Assembly: GCF_006538325.1 (NCBI RefSeq)
Contig: NZ_BJKK01000014.1
Span: forward strand, 52,578 to 116,577
Source: Alteromonas sp. KUL42
GTDB taxonomy: Bacteria; Pseudomonadota; Gammaproteobacteria; Enterobacterales; Alteromonadaceae
Reading direction: 5' to 3'
DNA length: 64,000 nt
Shown here: one piece after another, positions 54,765 to 63,771 of the stretch
How the letters are laid out: each line of letters opens with the position of its first letter
Position numbering within the stretch: position 1 is the first letter of the stretch
The notes under the pieces: model-generated
Seen by the model: only the letters and a program-made list of their open reading frames with translations
What the model was told of the DNA's origin: nothing
Databases searched by the model: none
Translations under genes and position numbers: made by a program

Positions 54765-55769
54765 TTAAATAACGAATAAGTAACCCAGAATCAATAATGC
54801 TATCCACACTGTTTCAAGCACAATCATAACAATGGGTAGTATTCCCACCTCTGCTAGCTGAGCTAAATTCGACTTCATACCAATTGCAGTAATGGAAATA
54901 ACGAGAAAAAAGCGAGAAATTTGTGTTCCAGAGTCGGTAACAACTGTAGGCAAAGCTACAAAACTATTTAGTAGCATCAGGAAGACAAACCCAATTAAAA
55001 ACACAGGTACTTTAGGTATATTCCCACTACCAGCTCGCAAATTCGCGCGATGACCTCGCCTAATCAAGGCAACCAAAATAACAACCACTGGCATTAACAT
55101 AGCAACACGTACAAGCTTTGTCAGTGTTGCTACATCCCCTGCACTTTCTGATACCGAATAACCCGCACCGACTACTTGGGCAACGTCGTGAATTGTACCA
55201 CCTAAAAATACGCCAGCGTGCGTATCGCTCATGTCCAATTGCCCCACAATAATGGGGTAAGTTACCATAGCAATTGTCGACATAGCCGTTACTCCAACCA
55301 CAGTCAGTAAGGTATCGCGCTCGTGGTTTTCCCCTTTGGGAAGAATAGCCGATATGGCGAGTGCAGCTGATGCACCACAAATGGCAACTGCGCCACCACT
55401 CAACGCTCCCAATCGCTTTTGTAACCCCAGCACCTTCGCCAATATTACCCCGAATAAAATGGTGGTAAATATTGCTACCGCAAGCATTAGCGCGGTTTTC
55501 CAACCCAACACAGCCAAATCGCCAAGAGCAATCCTCAGTCCGAGTAAAACCACACCCACTCTTAATATCGAGTTTGACGCGAAATCGATACCGCATTTAC
55601 ATTGGGTATTATTTTGATAGAGAAATGAAACAGCCATTCCTAATAAAAGTGCGAATAACATTGCAGGTGCGTTATAATGCTCACTTAGAAAAAGGGCAGC
55701 CATTCCCGTTATTGTAGCAATTCCTAATCCGGGCCATATGGTTTTGCACTTTACCGCTAAATTGTTCAT
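54765..55769 (-). CDS. YeiH family transporter (putative sulfate/anion exporter)
   Basis: 334 residues with about 10 TM helices. GLGIATITGMAALFLS at the N-terminus, NSILRVGVVLLGLRIALGDL, LSGGAVAICGASAALAISAILP and GGTIHDVAQVVGAGYSVSE are the marks of the UPF0324/YeiH family. These are suspected sulfate or sulfite exporters, but no substrate is firmly shown here. It is divergent from a TauE/SafE permease gene 111 bp away, another anion exporter family. Confidence 0.88.
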   Translation of the reverse strand: MNNLAVKCKTIWPGLGIATITGMAALFLSEHYNAPAMLFALLLGMAVSFLYQNNTQCKCGIDFASNSILRVGVVLLGLRIALGDLAVLGWKTALMLAVAIFTTILFGVILAKVLGLQKRLGALSGGAVAICGASAALAISAILPKGENHERDTLLTVVGVTAMSTIAMVTYPIIVGQLDMSDTHAGVFLGGTIHDVAQVVGAGYSVSESAGDVATLTKLVRVAMLMPVVVILVALIRRGHRANLRAGSGNIPKVPVFLIGFVFLMLLNSFVALPTVVTDSGTQISRFFLVISITAIGMKSNLAQLAEVGILPIVMIVLETVWIALLILGYLFVI

Positions 55770-55880
55770 TTTGTTTATTGTTCCGACACCGTAATTGTCG
55801 CTAATACTACGCGCTTTCTACCAGATGAATAAGGCCAACAATTATTTATTGCTAGAATAGCTTCACAGGAATTACGCGCT

Positions 55881-56633
55881 ATGCCATTAGAAACACTCAT
55901 AGCCATGTTCGCACTTCTCAGCCTTGCAACTCTGCTTCAAACACTGAGCGGATTCGGCTTTGGCCTAATGGTAGTGTCTAGTTTCACCTTGTTTGAAATT
56001 ATGCCCCTAACAGCTACAACCTTTCTGGTAAGCGTTTTGAGTTTGTTTAACTCAGCTTCTTTGGTGATGAGAAATACAATACATATAAACAAGCGAGCTT
56101 TCGTTATAATTTTGGCTTGCGGAGTACCCTTTATTGCTGTCGGATATACACTGCTTGAATATTTGTCCGTCAGCATGACAGCGTTTCTAAACGTGTTACT
56201 TGGCTGTGTTATATTAACTTGCTGCATCTTACTTCTGATAAAACGCAATAAAATATCTGCATCAGGTCGCGATTCAGGTTTTGCTATTGCGGGAGCGCTA
56301 GGAGGGCTTCTCGGAGGGCTCTTTTCTACATTTGGCCCACCTGTCGTATTTCAGTGTTACAGGCAAAATTGGCCTATTAACGAGATACGCATTACACTGC
56401 TTGCAGTCTTTAGCATAACCGCTCTTGTACGCTTATGTATTGTGCCTTTCGGCACGCTACCTTCAAAAGGTGTGCTCATTTCAGCACTAATCGCAATACC
56501 TGTCATTCTCCTTTTTACTCGCATTGGTAGGCTAATTGCGGTGAGAGTAAAGCCACATTTAGTGCGAACTATTGCCCTTTCTATACTTGCCACAAGTGGC
56601 GCAACACTGATTTTTCAAAACCTCTCTCTGTGA
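55881..56633 (+). CDS. TauE/SafE family anion permease
   Basis: 250 residues with 7-8 TM helices. The two family halves show TLSGFGFGLMVVSSF early and GGLLGGLFSTFGPPVVFQCY in the middle, the typical Gly/Pro-rich motifs of TauE/SafE sulfite exporters. Substrate not known. Its start codon is 111 bp from the divergent YeiH gene, so they may share regulation. Converges with the CDF gene (46-bp gap). Confidence 0.88.
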   Translation: MPLETLIAMFALLSLATLLQTLSGFGFGLMVVSSFTLFEIMPLTATTFLVSVLSLFNSASLVMRNTIHINKRAFVIILACGVPFIAVGYTLLEYLSVSMTAFLNVLLGCVILTCCILLLIKRNKISASGRDSGFAIAGALGGLLGGLFSTFGPPVVFQCYRQNWPINEIRITLLAVFSITALVRLCIVPFGTLPSKGVLISALIAIPVILLFTRIGRLIAVRVKPHLVRTIALSILATSGATLIFQNLSL

Positions 56634-56679
56634 ACCGTATTTAGGTATACCGCACGACATGCGCCGGCGATTTTTTGGT

Positions 56680-57630
56680 TTATAAATCAATGTGCTTATT
56701 ATCATGAGCATGCATATGCAGGTGATCACTGTCGTCTCGACAGGGCTCACCGGGAAGTTCAAACTCAATTGTGGTGTGAACAAGCTCGAAAGGTTCAAGT
56801 GCCCGATGCACTTGCGCTTTGAGCGAGCGCAGCTTGGTATTGTCAATACTGCAATCAATAACGACGTGCGCGGTTAACACATGCTGCTCACCATCAAGTG
56901 ACCAAAAATGAACGTGATGGATTTCCTCTACATGTTCAATCGAAAGCAATGATTTGCTAATCGCTTCACGAGTTTCTGTATTTGGAACACCTTGAAGAAA
57001 CAGAGCCATTGTCTGAATGACATACTTAACAACATTCACCAAAATAAATAAGGTAAAACCAATAGATAGAATCGGGTCGAGTATTGGCCACTCGACAAAA
57101 TGCAATACAATGGCAACAATGAGCACAGCAGCCCATCCCATGGTATCCTCAATCAAATGCCAATTGAGCACTTTCTCATTCATGGAGTGTCCTCCATGTA
57201 GTTTGTAGGCAGCAAAGCCGTTAACTAAAATACCTAAAATCGCTAGCCCGATCATCCCTTCTGTCACTGGCATTTCTGGATTAGCTAGACGCGGTATAGC
57301 TTCAGAGAGTACCCAAATGGACCCAATAACTAAGATGACACCATTGATCATCGCGCCCATTAAACTGAGTCGTTTAAAGCCGTAAGAGTACTTTTCAGTT
57401 GCAGCTTTGTTGCCCATTTTGCTTAGGTACCAAGCTAAACCAATAGACAAAGAGTCACCTAAATCATGCACAGCATCAGCCATGATGGCCACACTATTAG
57501 TAAGCCATCCACCAATAAATTCTATAATGGTGAAGATGAAATTGAGCCAAAATGCCCACCCTATCCTTTTCGAATCTTCACCGTCATTTTCATGTAGATG
57601 TGGATGAGAGTGATCGTGATGATGATGCAT
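56680..57630 (-). CDS. Cation diffusion facilitator (CDF) family metal exporter with His-rich N-terminus
   Basis: 316 residues, six TM helices. The N-terminus MHHHHDHSHPHLHE is a metal-binding tail. The transport site is in ADAVHDLGDSLSIGLAW (TM2, His and Asp) and in HLIEDTMGWAAVL (TM5, Asp). The C-terminal cytoplasmic domain (about 205-316) has HHVHFWSLDGEQHVLTAHV and ends with a further His-containing stretch. Expected to export zinc (or cobalt/cadmium) in exchange for protons. Monocistronic. Confidence 0.93.
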   Translation of the reverse strand: MHHHHDHSHPHLHENDGEDSKRIGWAFWLNFIFTIIEFIGGWLTNSVAIMADAVHDLGDSLSIGLAWYLSKMGNKAATEKYSYGFKRLSLMGAMINGVILVIGSIWVLSEAIPRLANPEMPVTEGMIGLAILGILVNGFAAYKLHGGHSMNEKVLNWHLIEDTMGWAAVLIVAIVLHFVEWPILDPILSIGFTLFILVNVVKYVIQTMALFLQGVPNTETREAISKSLLSIEHVEEIHHVHFWSLDGEQHVLTAHVVIDCSIDNTKLRSLKAQVHRALEPFELVHTTIEFELPGEPCRDDSDHLHMHAHDNKHIDL

Positions 57631-57913
57631 ATAAAGTCAGTTATAAGATGTTTTCACTAGCATACACGCAATCATACCTCTAAGTGCACTGCCAATAGCA
57701 CACAATTGTTGTGACATTCGTTAACACGACACCGAACACTTTGTAAACATAGAGTGAATACATTAAAAGTAAAATTTATAAAATTGACATAAAACCCCAT
57801 GAAAGCCTTTAAATTAAAGGCCAATAGAGAAGACAAGCAAAATCCCCCACCCACACCAAATGTTAATTTTTTGAGAACAGTATTGATCTTTAGTTGTCAG
57901 TAGCTTAATGTAA

Positions 57914-57927
57914 TGTAAGCGCTTTCA
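57914..57927. promoter_or_regulatory. LacI-family operator half-match (upstream site)
   Basis: TGTAAGCGCTTTCA, one mismatch from a perfect palindrome centred on GCGC; the standard LacI/GalR-family pattern with a central CG. Centred 41 bp before the second, perfect site, i.e. about four helical turns. Confidence 0.65.
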
Positions 57928-57952
57928 AAACAGCCATTTTTATTTGAGTAAA

Positions 57953-57970
57953 ATTGTAAGCGCTTACAAT
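57953..57970. promoter_or_regulatory. LacI-family operator (perfect palindrome)
   Basis: ATTGTAAGC / GCTTACAAT, an 18-bp perfect palindrome with the central CG of LacI-type sites. Located 66 bp upstream of the GH16 start codon. The regulator itself is not in this window. Confidence 0.8.
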
Positions 57971-58036
57971 TACGCTTTTTACGTGGCCATTGCCGCAACA
58001 TAACAACCTAATTTCTTTGGATCAGGGCTGAAAAAA

Positions 58037-60715
58037 ATGACTAAAAGAGCATCTCAACTTACGCGGATTGCAGCCGCGCTATCAGTCACAACCCTATTTG
58101 GCTGCGGTGGTGGGGCTACAACCTCAACCAATGTCAATGTCGTTGACCCCGCTGAACCCGTTTCAGATTGGACACTTGTATGGAGTGACGAGTTTGAAGG
58201 TTCCAGCATCGATGATGACAATTGGACACATGAAGTAAACTGTGACGGCGGTGGCAATAATGAAGCACAGTGCTATACCGACAGTGCAGACAACTCGTTT
58301 GTTTCAGATGGCAGTCTAAAAATTGTAGCGCTTCCTGCAGAAGAAGGTGCACAAAAACCTTATACGTCAGCTCGTTTAAACACGCGCTACAAGGCCGATT
58401 TCAAATACGGCCGTATTGAAATGCGTGCCAAATTGCCGTTTGGTCAAGGTAGCTGGCCAGCATTTTGGATGATGCCAACAGACGAAGTTTATGGTGGCTG
58501 GCCTCGTTCTGGTGAAATCGATATCATGGAAGCAGTTAACTTAAAAGCGTCTACAATCGAGGGAACGCCAGAAAATCATATCCATGGTACGCTGCATTAT
58601 GGTCAAGAATGGCCAAATAACGACAGTTCAGGCAAAGGATATTCATTGCCCAGTGGTGCAAACCCAGCAGATGATTTTCACACTTATGCTATTGAGTGGC
58701 AAGAAGGTGAAATTCGTTGGTACATGGACGACTATTTGTATGCAACGCAGCGGCGCTCTCAAGTTCGCTATAATGCCAACGGTGACGCGACCGGACTTTC
58801 ACATCGCGGTTGGTATACAGAGTATTTTGAGCAAGGTTCTGGTGAATTAGTTACTCATTGGGACAATGCCCCATTCGACCAAGAGTTCTATCTAATCCTT
58901 AACTTTGCTGTAGGTGGTGATTGGCCAGCCAATGTAAACGAAACAGGTATCGACGCTGAAGCATTTGCCGAAGGTCAAACCTATGAAATTGACTATGTTC
59001 GTGTGTACGAATGTGCTTCTGACCCTGATACAGGCAAAGGCTGTGAAACTGTACGTCCTGGCTATGATTCACTAGAAGACGCACTGGTAGAAGGGGCTGC
59101 TCCAATTCCATCTCCACCATCAACTGGTGTTGCACAAAATCTTACCATTTTTGATGGTACGCCTAACCCTAACTGGCCCGCATGGGATTGCTGCGGCGGC
59201 ACAACACCGGCGCTAGTAGACGACTCTGATGAAGGGCAAGTTTACGAGTTCTCAATTGGTGATGCACCAACAGTAATGGGCTTTATAAGCCGCAGTGCTT
59301 TTATTACCGACCCTGAAGGTGAAGCTTCACCGTTTGACGCATCGCCAATGGAAGAAACTGGCAGCGTTAAGTTTGACTTAAAAGTGGTTTCTTTACCGAA
59401 CAATGCAACCACAAACTGGCTTTTCAAAATTGAAAGCAGTGAAGGTTCTACCGCCGCTGAACTACCGTTAATGGATGGCTACGTGGGCCCTGCTGATGTT
59501 GCAGGTGCTACACCAGAGCAAGGTGTGTGGGAGTCGTATGAGTTTCCTCTTAGTACACTTGCCGCTGCTGGTTTAGATACCAGTGCTATCGACGTTATCA
59601 TGGTATTCCCAGCATGGGATACAGGTAGCGGTGCTACTTATCGCATGACTAACGTTGAAATTTCTCAAGAAGGCGGTGTGACTTACCCTGAGCTAGTGAT
59701 CTTTGAAGATGGTCAAAATCCAGATTGGCCAATGTGGGATTGCTGTGGTGGTTCAACGCCAACTGAAGAAATGGATAACGAAGAACATGGCCTAACTGCA
59801 GAATTCCGTATTGGTGCTGACCCAACAGTGATGGGCTTTATTACACGTCCAGCTTCTGGTGGTGGTAACACGCCATTTGATGCCACTGCATTAACTGATG
59901 GTGGATTACTTCAATTTGATATGCGTGTTGTAAATGCACCTAACAATGCAGACGCAACATGGCTATTCAAAGTGGAATCAAACGACGCATCTACCGCTGT
60001 CGAACTACCATTGACAGAAAGCGTGGAAGGGCAAGCTCCAGTTGAAGGTGAATGGCAGACCTACACCTTCCCATTCTCAGATTTACAAGCGCGCGGACTA
60101 GATGTTAGTGCCATTGATGTAATCATGGTGTTCCCAGCATGGGGGACCGGTGAAGGTGCGGTTTACCGTCTAGATAACGTTAAATTCTATCACCCTGACA
60201 GCGGCACAGCACCAGCTGGAGGCATCACACTTTTTGCTGACACAGCAGCTGAGCAATGGTCTATCTGGGATTGCTGTGGTGGTTCCACTCCTACTGAAGA
60301 AGCTGACGATTCTGAGCATGGTACAGTAGCCGAATTCCGCATTGGCGGCACACCAACTGTGATGGGCTTCCTTGCTGATGAAGGGCATTCTTATGACGCT
60401 TCAGCACTATTAACTAACGGTGTGGTTCGCTTCGAAATGAAAGTAAGTGCGATGCCAAATGATGCATCAGCACCGTGGCTGTTCAAAATTGAATCAATTG
60501 GCGCATCAACGGCCGTTGAGTTGCCAATGTCTGCAAGCGTTGAAGGCGCAGACCCTGCACAAGGCGAGTGGCAAACCTACACGTTCCCTCTTCAGACATT
60601 ATTTGACGCTGGATTAGATATCAGTGCTATCAACGTCATCATGATGTTCCCTGCATGGGGATCGGGTGAAGGTGCGGTGTACCGTATCGACAATGTTGAA
60701 ATTACAGCGCAGTAA
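58037..60715 (+). CDS. GH16 beta-glucanase lipoprotein with three WDCCGG modules
   Basis: 892 residues. Lipobox LFGC (Cys23) predicts lipid anchoring. The GH16 catalytic domain (about 45-330) has the active-site GEIDIMEAV with Glu160 nucleophile, Asp162 and Glu165 acid/base; the Trp-rich GQGSWPAFWMMP and FHTYAIEWQEGEIRWYMDD segments are typical of laminarinase-like members. After a short linker, three related modules follow (about 369-548, 553-727, 730-892). Each opens with a strand and WDCCGG(S/T)TP, continues PTVMGF, NWLFKIES-like, VELP, and ends with a VIMVFPAW-like motif. They are probably carbohydrate-binding. The encoded lipoprotein likely works with the TonB receptor downstream. Control by LacI-type operators upstream. 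Confidence 0.92.
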   Translation: MTKRASQLTRIAAALSVTTLFGCGGGATTSTNVNVVDPAEPVSDWTLVWSDEFEGSSIDDDNWTHEVNCDGGGNNEAQCYTDSADNSFVSDGSLKIVALPAEEGAQKPYTSARLNTRYKADFKYGRIEMRAKLPFGQGSWPAFWMMPTDEVYGGWPRSGEIDIMEAVNLKASTIEGTPENHIHGTLHYGQEWPNNDSSGKGYSLPSGANPADDFHTYAIEWQEGEIRWYMDDYLYATQRRSQVRYNANGDATGLSHRGWYTEYFEQGSGELVTHWDNAPFDQEFYLILNFAVGGDWPANVNETGIDAEAFAEGQTYEIDYVRVYECASDPDTGKGCETVRPGYDSLEDALVEGAAPIPSPPSTGVAQNLTIFDGTPNPNWPAWDCCGGTTPALVDDSDEGQVYEFSIGDAPTVMGFISRSAFITDPEGEASPFDASPMEETGSVKFDLKVVSLPNNATTNWLFKIESSEGSTAAELPLMDGYVGPADVAGATPEQGVWESYEFPLSTLAAAGLDTSAIDVIMVFPAWDTGSGATYRMTNVEISQEGGVTYPELVIFEDGQNPDWPMWDCCGGSTPTEEMDNEEHGLTAEFRIGADPTVMGFITRPASGGGNTPFDATALTDGGLLQFDMRVVNAPNNADATWLFKVESNDASTAVELPLTESVEGQAPVEGEWQTYTFPFSDLQARGLDVSAIDVIMVFPAWGTGEGAVYRLDNVKFYHPDSGTAPAGGITLFADTAAEQWSIWDCCGGSTPTEEADDSEHGTVAEFRIGGTPTVMGFLADEGHSYDASALLTNGVVRFEMKVSAMPNDASAPWLFKIESIGASTAVELPMSASVEGADPAQGEWQTYTFPLQTLFDAGLDISAINVIMMFPAWGSGEGAVYRIDNVEITAQ

Positions 60716-60725
60716 CAAAGCAACC

Positions 60726-60750
60726 GCCGTTGCTTAATGTAAGCAACGGC
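60726..60750 (+). other. Strong hairpin between GH16 and TonB-receptor genes
   Basis: GCCGTTGCTTA / TAAGCAACGGC with a loop of three bases, 11 bp after the GH16 stop. No T-run follows, so it is not a standard terminator; it may stabilise the GH16 mRNA 3' end or set different expression of the two genes. Confidence 0.7.
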
Positions 60751-60783
60751 AGCGTTAAATTGATAAGAATTAGTAGGGCAATT

Positions 60784-63729
60784 ATGAAACACTCAACTTT
60801 TAAAAAGACCCAGCTTGCCACATCAATGGCTTTGTTGATGGGTTCAACGTTAGCAGTACCCACATTCGCGCAAGAAAATGAAAGTGCAGAAGCCGCAGAT
60901 GACAATATTGAAGTCATTCAAGTAAGTGGTATTCGTGGCAGTATGATGCGTTCAATGGATTTAAAACGCGGCTCAAATGGTGTTGTAGACGCAATATCGG
61001 CGGAAGAATTGGGTAAGTTCCCCGACACCAACCTTGCAGAAGCATTGCAGCGTATTACTGGTGTAACTATCAGCCGTTCAAACGGCGAAGGTAGCGAAAT
61101 TACCGTTCGTGGTTTCGGTCCAGAGTTCAACTTGATCACCTTAAATGGTCGTCAAATGCCAGGCACCGGCTTCACCCGCTCATTTAACTTGGCAAATTTG
61201 TCGTCAGAAGGTGTAAACACACTAGAGCTACACAAAACGGCACGTGCAGAAAACCCCAGTGGCGGATTAGGTGCTACGGTAAACATTATTACCATGAAGC
61301 CGTTATCACAACCGGGTCAAAATGCCACTATTTCAGTTAAAGGCATTTATGACTCTTCTAATGAAGAAGGTGACGATGTAACGCCAGAAATAGCAGGTGT
61401 ATATAGCAATACATTTGCAGATGACATGTTTGGCTTCGGTGTTTCGTTTTCACATCAGGAACGCGACTTCCAGCAACAAGCTGCGAGCATTCAAGGTTGG
61501 CAGTTACAAGAAAACAGTGCTTTACCTGAGCTAGATTCGGCAAATGTGGTAGATAACCGCACAAACATCACCAATGCTGCGTTTTTCCCTAAAGACATGA
61601 ACTACAGCATTACGGATGTGCAAAGAGAACGTTCGAATGCACAAGCAACGTTCCAGTTCCGTCCAGTTGATAACTTCACGGCGACGGTTGATTACACATT
61701 CTCACAAGCAACAACCGGCGTAAATACAGTAGGTTGGGGTATCTGGAATAACTTTGGTGCCAACATCAATGCCTATGAGCTAGATGAAAACGGTACTGCA
61801 GTTTATGCTGATATCAGTGGTGATGATGGTTCATTTACTGCCAGCAGAGAAACAACACGTGTTGATGCCCGCTCTTTAGGTGTGAACCTTGATTGGGTTG
61901 TATCTGATGACTGGCACTTTTCGTTAGACTATCATGACTCTTACAATAAAATAGACAATGGGCATGACAAAGGGCTTGGAAGCTCTGGTCAGGTTATTCT
62001 TGGTTCAAACCAACTTGAATCAAAAGTGTACGATTTCCGCCAAGGCGAAATACCACAAGTATTTGTTAACTGGAATAATGGTACCAACGAGATTCTCCCT
62101 AGCGAGATAGATTCAAACTTCAGTCAGTTTATCTATTCACCAGGCCGTTCAGACATAGAACAATTACAACTAGACGGCACATGGTACAACTCTGCGTTTG
62201 ATATACCACTAGTGAAAATTGATTTTGGTATTGCCCGTACAGAGCAAGCCTTGTCAGGCTTCCAAGCATGGAGTGGACTACGTGGTGGCCCAGGTTTCAG
62301 CCCGTCATTCACCCAAATATTCCCCGACAGCATGTTTGTGCGCAACAGCACCGCAGGCTTCCTTGATGCCTTCGACGGTGGCGGCGCTTCCATGAACCCA
62401 GGTTATTACTACACCTACAACTTTGACGAAGCCATTGCCCGTCAATTAGCCTTTATCACTGCTGATGTTGTTGGTGAAAGTAATGCCTATTCAATTGACC
62501 CTTATTTCACAGGTGCGCCATCTGTAAGTAACGTTGAAGAGACAACTGACTCTATCTACGTTCAAACCGAATGGGACTTTGAAGTAGGTGACTACTTCGT
62601 TCAGATTAACGCTGGTGTGCGTTATGAAGAAACAGAAGTACCGAGCTCTGCGGAAGTACGCGTTCCTCAGCAAGTGAACTGGGTAGCCGCATCTGAGTGG
62701 ATCACGCAATTTGAACCCGGCCTTCAGGTACAAGACTTTACCGGTGAATACGATGTCTTACTTCCAATGTTCGACATAAAAGTAGACGTTACAGAAGATG
62801 TTGTAGCTCGCTTCTCGTGGGGTAAATCAATTACCCGTGCACCTATTGGTTTACTTCAAGGCGCGCTTGCGTTTAGCGGTAGCCCGAAAATTGGCGCGCG
62901 TACAGCTTCAGCGGGTAATACAAGTTTATTACCGTTTGAATCAACCAACTTAGATTTGTCACTAGAGTGGTACTATGACGAAGCAAGTTACGCGTCAGTT
63001 GGCCTATTTAGAAAGTCAGTAGAAAACTACATTACAACAACTGGCCAAGATAGACAGTTCGAAGGTTTACATGACATCTATCAAGGTCCGCGTTGGAATG
63101 AAGCGGTGAGTGCACTTCAAGCAGCTGGAGAACAAGCCACCGACAGTGCTATCTACAATTACTTTGTAGAAAACGGCTATGCTGATGAAGGCGGTGTGGT
63201 ATCACCAAATTCAGATGACCCACTTATCACTTGGCGTGTAACTCAGCCGGGTAACTCAAGTGACGCGAAAACGGTTGAAGGTATTGAACTTGCTGTTCAG
63301 CACACCTTTGGTGATACCGGTTTTGGTTTTGGCGCTAACGCAACATTCGTTGACGGCGATGTGGAATATGACCCGTACAACTTAGAAGAGCAAGATCCAT
63401 TAGTAGGTATCAGTGATTCTGCCAACTTCCAAGTGTTCTACGAGAAAGACGGATTGTCAGTAAAAGTAACTTACGCATGGCGCTCTGACTACGTAGTGGG
63501 TATTGGTCAAGCACAGGGGTCTTCAGACAACCCCGCCACGCAATTCGATACCTTCGGTCAAGTTGATGCCAGCATTAACTACGATGTAAATGAACACCTA
63601 ACCGTGTTCTTAGAAGGGGTTAACATTAACGACGAAACTGAGCGTGGTTACGGCCGTTTTGAAGAGCAATTCTTATTTGCACGTCAATATGGTCCTCGCT
63701 ACACCCTGGGAGCGAGATATACGTTCTAA
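60784..63729 (+). CDS. TonB-dependent outer-membrane receptor
   Basis: 981 residues. A signal peptide (1-30, ending TFA) precedes the plug domain: the TonB-box-like IEVIQVSGIRGS, then FPDTNLAEALQRITGVTISR and EITVRGFGPEFNLITLNGRQMPG. The barrel (about 250-981) ends with GPRYTLGARYTF, the final Phe of outer-membrane barrels. The long form with an RGIRGS-type start is that of carbohydrate receptors in Alteromonadales. It lies 68 bp after the GH16 gene and should import the released oligosaccharides. The start at 60784 is the ATG followed by the signal peptide. Confidence 0.93.
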   Translation: MKHSTFKKTQLATSMALLMGSTLAVPTFAQENESAEAADDNIEVIQVSGIRGSMMRSMDLKRGSNGVVDAISAEELGKFPDTNLAEALQRITGVTISRSNGEGSEITVRGFGPEFNLITLNGRQMPGTGFTRSFNLANLSSEGVNTLELHKTARAENPSGGLGATVNIITMKPLSQPGQNATISVKGIYDSSNEEGDDVTPEIAGVYSNTFADDMFGFGVSFSHQERDFQQQAASIQGWQLQENSALPELDSANVVDNRTNITNAAFFPKDMNYSITDVQRERSNAQATFQFRPVDNFTATVDYTFSQATTGVNTVGWGIWNNFGANINAYELDENGTAVYADISGDDGSFTASRETTRVDARSLGVNLDWVVSDDWHFSLDYHDSYNKIDNGHDKGLGSSGQVILGSNQLESKVYDFRQGEIPQVFVNWNNGTNEILPSEIDSNFSQFIYSPGRSDIEQLQLDGTWYNSAFDIPLVKIDFGIARTEQALSGFQAWSGLRGGPGFSPSFTQIFPDSMFVRNSTAGFLDAFDGGGASMNPGYYYTYNFDEAIARQLAFITADVVGESNAYSIDPYFTGAPSVSNVEETTDSIYVQTEWDFEVGDYFVQINAGVRYEETEVPSSAEVRVPQQVNWVAASEWITQFEPGLQVQDFTGEYDVLLPMFDIKVDVTEDVVARFSWGKSITRAPIGLLQGALAFSGSPKIGARTASAGNTSLLPFESTNLDLSLEWYYDEASYASVGLFRKSVENYITTTGQDRQFEGLHDIYQGPRWNEAVSALQAAGEQATDSAIYNYFVENGYADEGGVVSPNSDDPLITWRVTQPGNSSDAKTVEGIELAVQHTFGDTGFGFGANATFVDGDVEYDPYNLEEQDPLVGISDSANFQVFYEKDGLSVKVTYAWRSDYVVGIGQAQGSSDNPATQFDTFGQVDASINYDVNEHLTVFLEGVNINDETERGYGRFEEQFLFARQYGPRYTLGARYTF

Positions 63730-63747
63730 CGCGTTGTAATGATGTGA

Positions 63748-63771
63748 AAGGCCGCGATTGCGGCCTTTTTT
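63748..63771 (+). terminator. Terminator of the GH16-TonB receptor operon
   Basis: AGGCCGC / GCGGCCT with a 4-base loop and six T, 19 bp after the receptor stop. Beyond it, to base 64000, no gene could be supported. Confidence 0.88.

Larger units (their letters stand above)
57631..58036. other. Regulatory intergenic region upstream of the GH16 gene
   Basis: 406 bp with no gene, AT-rich, containing two LacI-type operators (57914-57927 and 57953-57970). The last 65 bp form the leader of the GH16 mRNA. Confidence 0.6.

Noticed and set aside
55060..55596. 178-residue open frame inside the YeiH gene
   Set aside because: It lies on the same strand in another frame, is rich in Arg, Cys and Gly with no family pattern, and is a shadow of the transporter gene.
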